Shown: one piece after another, positions 10,272-18,808 of the stretch | Layout of the letters: the number at the start of each line of letters is the position of its first letter | How positions within the stretch are numbered: position 1 is the first letter of the stretch | Assembly: GCA_003116975.1 (NCBI GenBank) | Contig: BGKB01000010.1 | Span: 62,001-126,000 of the forward strand | Reading direction: 5' to 3' | Source of the DNA: Aurantiochytrium sp. KH105 | Taxonomy: Eukaryota > Sar > Bigyra > Thraustochytrida > Thraustochytriidae | DNA: 64,000 nt | The notes under the pieces: model-generated | Told to the model about the DNA's origin: nothing | Databases searched by the model: none | The model's input: the letters and a program-made list of their open reading frames with translations, nothing else | Position numbers and translations under genes: made by a program

Positions 10272-11419
10272 TGGATGCTCGCCATGAATGCGACGGTGCC
10301 GTGCGATCATGATGCCAAGCGCGAGACGAGGCGCCGCGATGTCACTCGACTTTCGTTCTCGTTCTCGTTCTTCGGCCACGGGGGTGTGCGCGCCGGTCCA
10401 GGCCGCGGTCCCAACGCGCTCAAACTCGTGCGCTACCCCCCATACGCCGCGGCGGGCGCCAGTCAGTCCCCGCGAGGCCCGGCCGGAGGGGCGCATTCGC
10501 GGAGTCCGTGGCTGACGCAAGCGCGCCCCGGTGTTCGAGCAGCTGCAGCTGCAGAGAGAGCACAGCGGAGCAGCAGCACCGCCACCCACGAGTCAACGGT
10601 CGCGGCGCAGGGCTGTAGCAACAGCATCAGCTGCAGTTGGTGTGGCAAGCGGCCGCCGAGGCAGGGCGCTGCAGCTACGGCCCCAGCGGGCGCGCGTCGA
10701 CTGTGCCTTCCTTGCCTGCCAGCCTTCAAGTTCCTCCGAGGTGTTGCTGGCGAGGAGTGGCGGAGGAAGGGAGTGCGATGGGATAGGATAGGAAGGGAGT
10801 TTATGGGATGTTCTTTCACCGCCACCGGTTGCTGGTGGTACCTTGCCTGCTACCAGGTAATGACGGTGGACGCGACGTCTACGACGCAAGGAGGCTGCAC
10901 TGCTTTTCGTTGGTTACTCGAAGGCTTGCGTTTGCTTTGCTTTCCATGACTTGTTTCCTCGACAAGCGATGCGAAGGACGAGCGTGTCTTGCTCGAGCGC
11001 TCGAGCAAGGATCAATCAATCGGCCGATCATCATCCCCCCCCCACCCCAACCGACCCGACCAGTCAGACAGACAGCCAGACAGCCAAACTGCCAGACATC
11101 TCTACTTTTACCCGCCCGCCGACACAGCCCAGTACCAGTACCCGCAAGGCCTGACCTGCCAGGCCGGACTTGCACAGCGCCGCCGGAAGGAAGTGAAGTA
11201 GTAGTGTAGGCGGCACGACGCTTGACAGCTCGGCGGTGGCCTGAACTTGCGCGCGACAGCAAAGCAAAACCGGAACGCCAAACAAAGTGGGGAAAGGTAG
11301 CGGCAAGAAAACCGCGAGTCCCGACCGGGCCGGACCGCCAAGGACGGACTCCAGTCAGTCAGTCAGTCAGCCACAGCCAAGCCGGCCAGCCATCAGCCGA
11401 TATCCTCGCTTCTACAATC

Positions 11420-12691
11420 ATGTGCAAGGCGGACCCAGTCACGGTCTCCTCGCAGGAAACGTCTGGAGCTGCTCTGGCGTCCGAAGACGCGTGGATTCGG
11501 GACCTTGATCTCAAGGCCTTCGGCGCAGAGATCCGCGAACTGGGAAAAACCCTGCGCGAGAACCAAGGCGCCGCTGACGATGAGCACCTCTACAAGCTCG
11601 TGCGATGGCAGACGGGGCTCTCACTAGCCGGCCTCCTCACCATGTGGATGACGCCGAATCCGTTCACCATCATCTGCCTCTCGACTGGTCTCTTCATGCG
11701 CTGGGCCATGCTCGCGCATCATGTCTGCCACAATGGCTACAGAGACACCGATGCAGGCAAACGCTTTGGCTACAATCAACTCGTCTTCGCCGTCGGCAGC
11801 CTTGTACGCCGCATAATTGACTGGGCGGACTGGATCTATCCGGAGGCTTGGAACTTGGAGCACGGCCGCCTTCACCATTATAGCCTCAACGAAAACGCCG
11901 ACCCCGACGTCGTCGAGCTCAACACACGCTACTTGCAGGAAATGGCCATTCCTAGACCCCTCAAGTATCTCGTGGTTCTCTTTTTCGGCGCCACGTGGAA
12001 ATTTACCTACTACAGCTCCAACACGTACTCGGCGCTCTTGCACAGCCGTCGCTTGCGGGAAGCGACGCTTAAGAACGATGAGGTCACCAAGGCGCGCCTG
12101 CAAAAGGAGGCCGTAGAATCCCGCATGATGACCGTCTTTTCCATCTTTGATGGCTCGGGCCCGAGCTGGTGGTCTACGTCCAGCTTCTTCTTTAATGTGC
12201 TCCTTCCCTTCTTTGTCCTACGCTTTGTCGTCACGCCATTGCCTGTGTACCTTTTTATCGGTGCAGCTGCGTACAAGAACGCTATCATCAATCTTGTGCT
12301 CGCGGAAATTCTCACGAACATGCACAGCTTCCTCGCGATTGTCCCCAACCATGCAGGCAACGACATGTACAGATTTGAGACGCACTGCGAGCCGCTCAGC
12401 GATGAGTTCTTTTTGCGCCAGGTCATTGGCTCCGTCGACTTCCAAGTTGGAAACGATGTCATTGACACATTTCACGGATTCCTTTCCTATCAAATCGAGC
12501 ATCATCTTTGGCCTGATCTCTCCATGCTCTCGTACCAAAAGGCGCACCCGCTGGTCAAGGACATTTGCAAACGCCACGGCGTCCCTTTTGTCCAAGAGTC
12601 TGTCTTTCTTCGCCTCTACAAGACCGTTCGCATTTTTCTCGGTGACGATCACATGCGCCTCTTCCCACAACAGGCGCTTCACGCCGAGTGA
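11420..12691 (+). CDS. Membrane fatty-acid desaturase with Q-x-x-H-H third box, no fused cytochrome b5
   Basis: The ATG at 11420 is the first in frame and gives 423 residues. Three histidine boxes characteristic of membrane di-iron desaturases are present: His-His-Val-Cys-His (residues 100-104), His-Gly-Arg-Leu-His-His (148-153) and Gln-Ile-Glu-His-His (358-362). A Gln in place of the first His of box 3 is the hallmark of front-end (delta-4/5/6/8) and sphingolipid-type desaturases. Hydrophobic stretches near 65-95, 183-200 and 255-295 would form the membrane hairpins in the endoplasmic reticulum. Front-end enzymes usually carry an N-terminal cytochrome b5 domain with His-Pro-Gly-Gly; none is present, so electrons must come from a separate b5 protein. 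Substrate and double-bond position cannot be read from sequence. In a thraustochytrid-like host a role in lipid remodelling is plausible. Confidence 0.85.
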   Translation: MCKADPVTVSSQETSGAALASEDAWIRDLDLKAFGAEIRELGKTLRENQGAADDEHLYKLVRWQTGLSLAGLLTMWMTPNPFTIICLSTGLFMRWAMLAHHVCHNGYRDTDAGKRFGYNQLVFAVGSLVRRIIDWADWIYPEAWNLEHGRLHHYSLNENADPDVVELNTRYLQEMAIPRPLKYLVVLFFGATWKFTYYSSNTYSALLHSRRLREATLKNDEVTKARLQKEAVESRMMTVFSIFDGSGPSWWSTSSFFFNVLLPFFVLRFVVTPLPVYLFIGAAAYKNAIINLVLAEILTNMHSFLAIVPNHAGNDMYRFETHCEPLSDEFFLRQVIGSVDFQVGNDVIDTFHGFLSYQIEHHLWPDLSMLSYQKAHPLVKDICKRHGVPFVQESVFLRLYKTVRIFLGDDHMRLFPQQALHAE

Positions 12692-13005
12692 TTCCTGAAC
12701 ACCCTCCCCCTTGAACAAAAGCTACAAATTAAAGCAAAGTAAGGAGCTTGTACTTGATCTCGTCACAAAAGTTTTCCTTCTATCTTCCGATCGTGCATCA
12801 CACGCGTCCTCTATGAATCAGAATCAATCCTGATTCTAATATGGTCGTTTCTTTTTGCAATGATGCTTCAATAATTCATCTGTCACTCATCTCTTGCACA
12901 GTCCGTCTCAGTGCTGGTCTTGACCAGCGTATAAACTAGCATAACATTCGAACACATCCCGCCGATAAAGTGATTATGTTTCTGTCATGATTAGGGAGTC
13001 TAATC
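12692..13005. other. Convergent 3' intergenic spacer
   Basis: AT-richer spacer between the desaturase and the epoxide hydrolase, whose 3' ends face each other. No gene seen. Confidence 0.6.
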
Positions 13006-14433
13006 TTAGAGACGAGAGGCGACAAGCGCGCCCACACCGGCCGCTGCTGCGAGGGCTCCGCCTGCAGAAACCACATTTGCAAAGGTGGAGGAGGAGGAGG
13101 AGGAGGAGGAAGAAGTCGGAGAAGAAGAAGAGGAGGGCTCGCGAAAAGTGAGGCCCCGGCGCTCTGTTGCTTCACGCTTGCACGTCTCAAAATCAAGTAC
13201 CTCGTGAAAGAATTCGCGCACGTCTTGAGCGAGTACAGCGGGAACTTCCCAAGCCGCAAAGTGGCCACCAAAATCGTGCGTCTTCCACTGCTTCAGGTTC
13301 CACGCCATGGCAACCACGGGACGCGTTTCAGCGAGTATCTCCTTAGGAAAAGTGCTGCAGCCGAGTGGCGTCTCGCAATACTCCCAAGGTATAGCCGTTC
13401 GCTGCGAGACACCAGGGACTACCGGCACCGTCTCAAAGTAAAAGCGGCAGCTCGATGCGATACTCTGCGTGAACCAGTACACTGACAAGTTACACAGAAT
13501 TTGGTCCTTGGATAGACCATCAAAGACGCCGCGCTCGGGCGCAAAATCCGTCCATGCGTGCATTTTCTCCAGGATCCAGGACGCCAAGGCAACAGGACTG
13601 TCCTGGAGCGCAACCCCCAATTGATGCGGTTTCGTGCAGTGCATCAAAAAGTAAGCGCTCCCATGCAAGAGGTAGTCCTTGCGACGCGCAATCTTCGTCT
13701 GATCGGTCTTGTCGAGAAACACTCGAGGAAACAAGTTCACGGCAGCAGCAGTTGCCGTGCGTGCAAATCCATGCGCAGTGTAGGCGTCACGGCTACTGCG
13801 AGTGCCAACCGTTGGCATATTTTGGTGGACTGCAACGCAGGCTTGCGGGTGGTCAGCTGCGAGCCAGTGAACGACCACTGCGCCCCAGTCACCGGCTTGT
13901 GCTACAAACTGGGGGTATCCGAGGTGGGCCATGAGGTCCTTGAAAAGCGCAGCTGTCGAGCGCGCCCCCCATTGGCCGCCGTGCCGCGCAAGATCGCGGC
14001 TCCAGGCAAAACCGGGAAGGCTCGGCGCCACCACGTGAAAGGCTCTTCCTTTGCCGTCACCCTTTGTTAGTAATGGAATCATGTCCAGAAACTCCACCAC
14101 ACTTCCGGGCCAGCCATGCACGAGAAGAAGTGGAATTGCATCTTTGCATGCTGAACGCTGGTGGATAAAATGCATGCCATCCAGCATAAAGTGGTCAAAC
14201 GAATTGAGCTTGGTTTCATGAGCGCGCCAGTCAAAGTCCGAAGCCCAGTACGCCATGAGATCATCAAGAGTAACCGCATCGGTGCCATCTGTCCAGGTAC
14301 CAGGGCTTTCGATGGACGCAGCGGGCTTCTTTCTTCGTGCCAGACGAAGACGCAGATCTTCGATGGCCTCCTCACTTACACGAACCTCGAAGGGCACGGG
14401 CGCCCCGCTCGTAGACAACATGCCCGGCGACAT
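13006..14433 (-). CDS. Epoxide hydrolase (microsomal EPHX1 type), alpha/beta-hydrolase
   Basis: Starting at ATG 14433 the protein has 475 residues (an in-frame ATG at 14421 would remove four). Residues about 12-100 match the epoxide hydrolase N-terminal lid domain (Asp-Leu-Arg-Leu-Arg-Leu, Tyr-Trp-x-x-x-Phe-Asp-Trp-Arg). The oxyanion-hole motif His-Gly-Trp-Pro-Gly-Ser is at 106-111, the nucleophile Asp182 sits in Gly-Asp-Trp-Gly, and His391 in Gly-Gly-His-Phe-Ala-Ala is the catalytic base. The enzyme would hydrolyse lipid or xenobiotic epoxides to diols. Canonical microsomal enzymes have an N-terminal membrane anchor; here that is absent. Instead the C-terminus has a serine run (434-449), a hydrophobic Ala/Gly/Val segment (451-472) and a terminal Ser-Arg-Leu, which fits either a tail anchor or a type 1 peroxisomal signal. 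Family assignment is firm; location is inference. Confidence 0.9.
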   Translation of the reverse strand: MSPGMLSTSGAPVPFEVRVSEEAIEDLRLRLARRKKPAASIESPGTWTDGTDAVTLDDLMAYWASDFDWRAHETKLNSFDHFMLDGMHFIHQRSACKDAIPLLLVHGWPGSVVEFLDMIPLLTKGDGKGRAFHVVAPSLPGFAWSRDLARHGGQWGARSTAALFKDLMAHLGYPQFVAQAGDWGAVVVHWLAADHPQACVAVHQNMPTVGTRSSRDAYTAHGFARTATAAAVNLFPRVFLDKTDQTKIARRKDYLLHGSAYFLMHCTKPHQLGVALQDSPVALASWILEKMHAWTDFAPERGVFDGLSKDQILCNLSVYWFTQSIASSCRFYFETVPVVPGVSQRTAIPWEYCETPLGCSTFPKEILAETRPVVAMAWNLKQWKTHDFGGHFAAWEVPAVLAQDVREFFHEVLDFETCKREATERRGLTFREPSSSSSPTSSSSSSSSSTFANVVSAGGALAAAAGVGALVASRL

Positions 14434-14472
14434 GCTTCCCTCGCGCGTTCTGCTTCGATCGAGCCTCACTGG

Positions 14473-14537
14473 TTCGTTCGCTCGCTCGCTCGCTCGCTCG
14501 TCGGACCTCTTCTTCTTCTTCTTCTTCTTCTTCTTCT
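14473..14537. repeat. Adjacent GCTC and CTT microsatellites
   Basis: A GTTC/GCTC tetramer array directly followed, after a few bases, by about ten CTT trimers. They lie 40-105 bases upstream of the epoxide hydrolase ATG. Confidence 0.9.
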
Positions 14538-14705
14538 TTTCGCGTCTACATACGTCCCGCTGCGCGTTTTTCGTCAAGAAGTCACCTGGTGAGCGCGGAT
14601 TGCGCAGCCTCGCGCACCGCCCTAACCTGCCGCAACGCAAAATCAATAATGGGTTGCGCAGATATTTTCTTTATCCTTTTTGGGGGGGAGAGAACGCCGT
14701 CAAGG

Positions 14706-14730
14706 ATTAGGGCCTAGGCCTAGGCCTAGA
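14706..14730. promoter_or_regulatory. ATTAGGGCCTAGGCCT element with overlapping TAGGCCTA palindromes
   Basis: The 16-mer ATTAGGGCCTAGGCCT starts at 14706 and recurs exactly at 48905. Two overlapping TAGGCCTA palindromes (14715-14722 and 14721-14728) follow. It is 275-300 bases upstream of the epoxide hydrolase ATG. A regulatory role is inferred only from recurrence and placement. Confidence 0.35.
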
Positions 14731-14927
14731 ACCAAGTCTGCTTTTTTATCCTCTCAGTTATAAAAAATCATCATGTAGCAAATGGAACCACTTGGGTTGC
14801 ATGCAACAAGTGCTCCCTCTTTCATCAGTTTCGAAAGTTCAAAAAGAAGATTTGCCATAAAGAAAACAAAAAAACAGGAAAAGCAACGTTCGCTTTCTCA
14901 CATCCCTGATAAGCTCACGCAGACTCC

Positions 14928-17789
14928 TCATTGGGATTCCTTACTGACATGAGTATTCACACGACGCCGAGCGGGAGTGCGCCCAGTCTGTGACTTCGGC
15001 GCGCTGAGTGCACGAAATGCATTTTGACGACATTCGTCGCGACGCTCTCGCTCCGTAGGGTGCCGATCTTGAACAGAACGCACATCACCATCTCGTTGAT
15101 ACCGGTGCCTCCAAGACTCTGGCTCGAGTGAGACGCTGCCTCCGCCCCGCACCATGTAGCTCACCTCGTGTCGAAAATATACCCCAATGGCAACTACGCC
15201 CATGCAAAAGAGAAGCAACCCGAGACCCACTGCGAGTCGCTGCGCCAAAGCTGCTTGAGATAATGTCATTCCTGGCTCTACATGGGAATGCGACGCACCA
15301 GAAATGACGTGTGGCGAACGCTCGGCACCGACCTGCCCACCGAGCTCGTCCAATGGCAAATAGGTCCCCAGAGGCACGTGCGCGATGCGAAAGGGTTCAC
15401 TTTTCAGGGTCATATAACTAGCAGCAGACGTATCATGCGGCTTGATCAAGACATGCGCTGCATGATCCTCCGCAAGATCCCGAGGAAGATTTACAAAAAT
15501 CTCGCCGCTGTTGGGCACCTTTTGAGCTAAGACCATCTCATGGCGGCCCGCTAGCAATTGCACAACAATGTCCACGGGCTTTGCAGCGGGCCAAAGGCAT
15601 GCATTTTCATTAATGTCCACGACCCAGGCAATTCGAGCACGCATACCCGGACGCCACGTGTCTCTATGCAATGGTGCCGTCACCCCGGCTTCCAAACTGA
15701 CTACATTAAAATGCAAAAGGGGAGGCGAGTAGGCATCTCGCCCAGCTGCTTTTGGCGAATTAGTCGTGGCGCTCGAGAGTCTTTGCACCACCGTGTATTT
15801 GCCGCGTGGCATCTGGCACGGGACAGTCCACGTAGATCGCCAAGTATCGCCATTGCGCTGCGCTCGTGGGATCTTGGCATTCATTCGCTGCTCGTTTCCA
15901 CGCACCCACAAGCCCACCTCCGCGTTCGCGCGTTCAGACGAGGGCAAGCGCCATGCAAAAACAATCTTTTCTCCGGGACGGACCCCAAGATCGCCCGATC
16001 CCGGCATAAATATTTGTGCATAGAGACCATCCAGCCAAAAGGGCCCAGTTGCACCAAGAACGCGATCCGGCCGTTGCGCGTCCACTGCCTTGATGAAAAC
16101 CATAGTTCCACTCGCAAGGTCGGGGGGAACCAAGAAGGCGTCCCCAATGCCTGCATCCAGCGACCGTGTTGCTTTCACAATGTGTTCTGCATTTGGTATG
16201 ACAAGACGGAGCTCGCGCGCGGCACCTCGCGTGCGCGGATCCATTCTCACAGCTTGCGGCACCTTTGTTGTGGTGCCAAGTGTCCAATGCTGGCCTACGC
16301 CTTCGTGCGAGGAGAACAGTAGAGCATCGTGTCGAAACTCTGTGGCACGCTCCGCAAAGGGAGACGAGGTATCGGAAGCGTCGGCCAGCACAAACGGACC
16401 CGAGACGGCGCGCGACGCTGTCAGTGCTCCTGGGACGGCGAAGCCGCCACCTGCGTTAGAAGTCACGGGAACGTGTGGGAAGACGTCCAGGCGAACAGCG
16501 GTCTCGAGAAGCCGTGCTTTCCGGAGATCAGCGACGGGAAGCGTCCAGTCCAGTGACACCATTTGATGCCGACGCCTTGAAAGGCTGAGGTCGTGCGCGA
16601 TCAGAAAGACCAAGGAAGGATTCTGTACGGCACGGAGGATTACATCTACGCCACCAACGCGTTTGCCAGGATTATTGAAATGCCACCGGATTGGAAGTAC
16701 ATCTGAATAGGTTGGAAGAGCCTCCAAAGCACCCGTAGGCTCTTGGATGTCCGCGAGCACAGGGGAAAGCAAAAAAGTCTCGAACCCAGCAATGTAAAAT
16801 TCTCCCGAGATTCCCAAGATAGCTCGTGACTTGACCCCGCGGGCTTGCAAACGATAGTAACCACTTTGCAAATTTGGGGCAACCGAGGCAAGCGCCACAG
16901 AGGCATGTTCGCGGTCCGCATCCACGGAGAGCAGCGAGATTTCACGTTTCATCCCTTTGCTGATGAGCACGAGGTCCACGACCCGGTGCACCTTTTTCAG
17001 CGACGCGTGCGCAATCCATCTCACATGTACCGTGTCCTCATTGGTGAATGGTCCGTCTGAGCTGACAGGCTCCAAAAAATGAAGATTTTGGCCTGCAAGG
17101 GTAAAATGTGCACTTTCCACCGTCCGTCCATCGCGTGCGACAAGCACCACACGATATCTTGGCCCGGGGGGCGTACCAGGTGGTATCTCGACGGCGTGTT
17201 GCGATGTCGTGCAGCTAGCTTTAGACACGAGAACTACTTTTTTGATGCCTGGATATGGGCTCTGCAAAAATACATCGACAATGCAGTCATGGTCGCTTGG
17301 CTCAGCTCGCCACGACAAGCGTAGAGGATCATCAAGCGAGTATCTTCTCTCTAGCCCTTCCTGCACCATCCATGGATCTGGCGCCGCGGGTTCGAGCAGC
17401 AAGAGAGTCTTTGGACGAATCAAAAATGAAGAATCGGGTACTTCAAAAGCACCCCGTTGCGAGCTAAAGCGAAGCCGGAAGCGCTGCTCAAAGGCCCCTG
17501 CCACACCCACGGGTACGCGAAAACGTAACGTTCCTGTACTTTCAAGGTGCTCTCCAACTTTGATAGCCGGCGTGCTTCGGTCTGTTGTGGCTCGCACAAG
17601 GTCAATTGTCCACGTAAGGTTCGCACCCAGGGGGGCGCCCCAACCTGCAAAAGACCACTCGACGAGACCGTGTCTTCCTTCGTACCACACGGTTTCTGGC
17701 GAGGGATGCCGTAATTGCATCACTTTCCTCGCGTTTCCAAGCTTTGTGGAGCCAAACAGCAAAGCTAAGAAGACCGTGACCCAGAGCAT
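14928..17789 (-). CDS. Large secretory-pathway membrane protein with repeated beta-sandwich (Kre9/Ig-like) units
   Basis: From ATG 17789 the protein has 953 residues and begins with a good signal peptide (Met-Leu-Trp-Val-Thr-Val-Phe-Leu-Ala-Leu-Leu, then small residues). An earlier in-frame ATG at 18023 would add 78 basic, low-quality residues and bury this signal, so the shorter start is preferred. The body is repetitive: units of about 110-130 residues each begin with a Leu-x-Pro strand, contain a Val/Ile-x-Trp strand and an Arg-Tyr-Arg-Val or Tyr-Arg-Leu strand, and end with Gly-x-Phe. This is the pattern of Kre9/KNH-like or Ig-like sandwiches found in cell-wall and surface proteins. A single transmembrane helix near residues 851-871 is followed by a basic cytosolic tail of about 80 residues. 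A cell-surface receptor or wall-binding role is inferred. Confidence 0.6.
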   Translation of the reverse strand: MLWVTVFLALLFGSTKLGNARKVMQLRHPSPETVWYEGRHGLVEWSFAGWGAPLGANLTWTIDLVRATTDRSTPAIKVGEHLESTGTLRFRVPVGVAGAFEQRFRLRFSSQRGAFEVPDSSFLIRPKTLLLLEPAAPDPWMVQEGLERRYSLDDPLRLSWRAEPSDHDCIVDVFLQSPYPGIKKVVLVSKASCTTSQHAVEIPPGTPPGPRYRVVLVARDGRTVESAHFTLAGQNLHFLEPVSSDGPFTNEDTVHVRWIAHASLKKVHRVVDLVLISKGMKREISLLSVDADREHASVALASVAPNLQSGYYRLQARGVKSRAILGISGEFYIAGFETFLLSPVLADIQEPTGALEALPTYSDVLPIRWHFNNPGKRVGGVDVILRAVQNPSLVFLIAHDLSLSRRRHQMVSLDWTLPVADLRKARLLETAVRLDVFPHVPVTSNAGGGFAVPGALTASRAVSGPFVLADASDTSSPFAERATEFRHDALLFSSHEGVGQHWTLGTTTKVPQAVRMDPRTRGAARELRLVIPNAEHIVKATRSLDAGIGDAFLVPPDLASGTMVFIKAVDAQRPDRVLGATGPFWLDGLYAQIFMPGSGDLGVRPGEKIVFAWRLPSSERANAEVGLWVRGNEQRMNAKIPRAQRNGDTWRSTWTVPCQMPRGKYTVVQRLSSATTNSPKAAGRDAYSPPLLHFNVVSLEAGVTAPLHRDTWRPGMRARIAWVVDINENACLWPAAKPVDIVVQLLAGRHEMVLAQKVPNSGEIFVNLPRDLAEDHAAHVLIKPHDTSAASYMTLKSEPFRIAHVPLGTYLPLDELGGQVGAERSPHVISGASHSHVEPGMTLSQAALAQRLAVGLGLLLFCMGVVAIGVYFRHEVSYMVRGGGSVSLEPESWRHRYQRDGDVRSVQDRHPTERERRDECRQNAFRALSAPKSQTGRTPARRRVNTHVSKESQ

Positions 17790-18808
17790 GAAGGTAGTAG
17801 TGGTGGTGGAAGAGGCAGACGTCGCTCGGCGTGGAGGTCGTCCCTTTCGATGAACGCCATTCTGACTGGCCCGAAACTTTCTCCCATGAGGCCCAGTGCC
17901 CTTCTTCCACAAAGACAGTTCCGATCTTCGCCAGCAGCTCCTTGCGCTCCTTGAAGGTGTCGTCCAAGCAAAGCTCACGGCAGACGGTTTGGCTTCGAGC
18001 CAGCCCCACGTCAACGTCGCCATCGGATCGGCGGCCCGCCCCTCTTGCTCAATCTGTGCGCAGGCGCGCGGGGTCTGCGCAAGGAGCGCAGCGGAGCGGC
18101 CTCGCGGCCCTCTGCCCGCGGGCCCCTGGTGGTCGACGATCGTCTGCGGCCCCTCGCTCCTTCGCTGTCTCCGCTCCTCGTGGGCGACGCCTCATCAGAG
18201 ATCGGGATCCCTCGATCTCGATCTCAATCCCTTCTTTGGGAAGAGCTCCGCAGGTTCCACGAGTTCTCTGCGTTCGAATGAAATGGTGAGTTGCTAACGG
18301 ATAGTTTCCAGAAGTTTTAAGTACGGATAGTACGAGGACAGAGTCGTCAGCTTTTGCCAGATTGGCTCCTGAAAGAGTGGTGGTACGTTCCTAAAGCCTG
18401 CAATGGTGCCAACACCTACCTACCTCCCTTCCCCCCTCATGCCAACGAGCAAAGGCCTGAGTGCCATTTTTGTAAAGACATTTTGATGTGGTGGCTGTAA
18501 TTGAAACGTAATTAGAATAAAAGAGACCAACCAGGTGCCTGCGCACCTACGCATCCGCAGCAGACGATTATCATCGGCCCGACTGCCGGAGCCTGGCTGC
18601 TCTGGCAGCAGCGAGGCGAGCGATCGGACGAAACCCACGTTGGCTGTGAGGGTGAGGCGAGCACCAACTCGCCAACGATTCGCTCGCATAGTGCTTGCTC
18701 GCCATACGTGGTACATCGGAGGCGCGAGCAGACGATTATCTCCGAGCGCTTGTCCGGCTCATCAGTAAGACCTGCGAGCGAAGTGGCTCGATTACTCAAC
18801 CGTGGAAA
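17790..18808. other. Divergent promoter region
   Basis: Spacer between the minus-strand surface-protein gene and the plus-strand DUF2254-like gene. It contains a direct repeat AGCAGACGATTATC (18559-18572 and 18727-18740). If the surface-protein gene starts at 18023 the spacer is shorter. No separate gene seen. Confidence 0.55.
18559..18740. repeat. Direct repeat of AGCAGACGATTATC, 168 bases apart
   Basis: Two identical 14-mers at 18559-18572 and 18727-18740, both upstream of the ATG at 18809; possible paired regulatory sites or a small local duplication. Confidence 0.6.

Larger units (their letters stand above)
9286..11419. other. Gene-free divergent region between the PH-like gene and the desaturase
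   Basis: About 2.1 kb without a credible protein gene. It carries CAGC, GCTC and CAAG tetramer arrays, an array of GTCA units just upstream of the desaturase (about 11352-11371), and the motif GTAGGCCTCG at 9505. Open frames here are rich in Arg, Ser and Ala, overlap on both strands and have no recognisable domains. Confidence 0.6.
14434..14927. other. Upstream region of the epoxide hydrolase gene
   Basis: About 500 bases between the epoxide hydrolase start and the 3' end of the next minus-strand gene. It contains a GCTC array (14473-14500), a CTT array (14507-14537) and the TAGGCCTA element. No gene seen. Confidence 0.6.

Noticed and set aside
9519-11300. Small plus- and minus-strand frames between the PH-like gene and the desaturase
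   Set aside because: Driven by CAGC, GCTC and GCAA repeats; no conserved motifs and heavy overlap.
14706-14730. Telomere-like TTAGGG next to GGCCTA repeats
   Set aside because: Only one TTAGGG is present and it is not tandem, so it is not an interstitial telomere tract.
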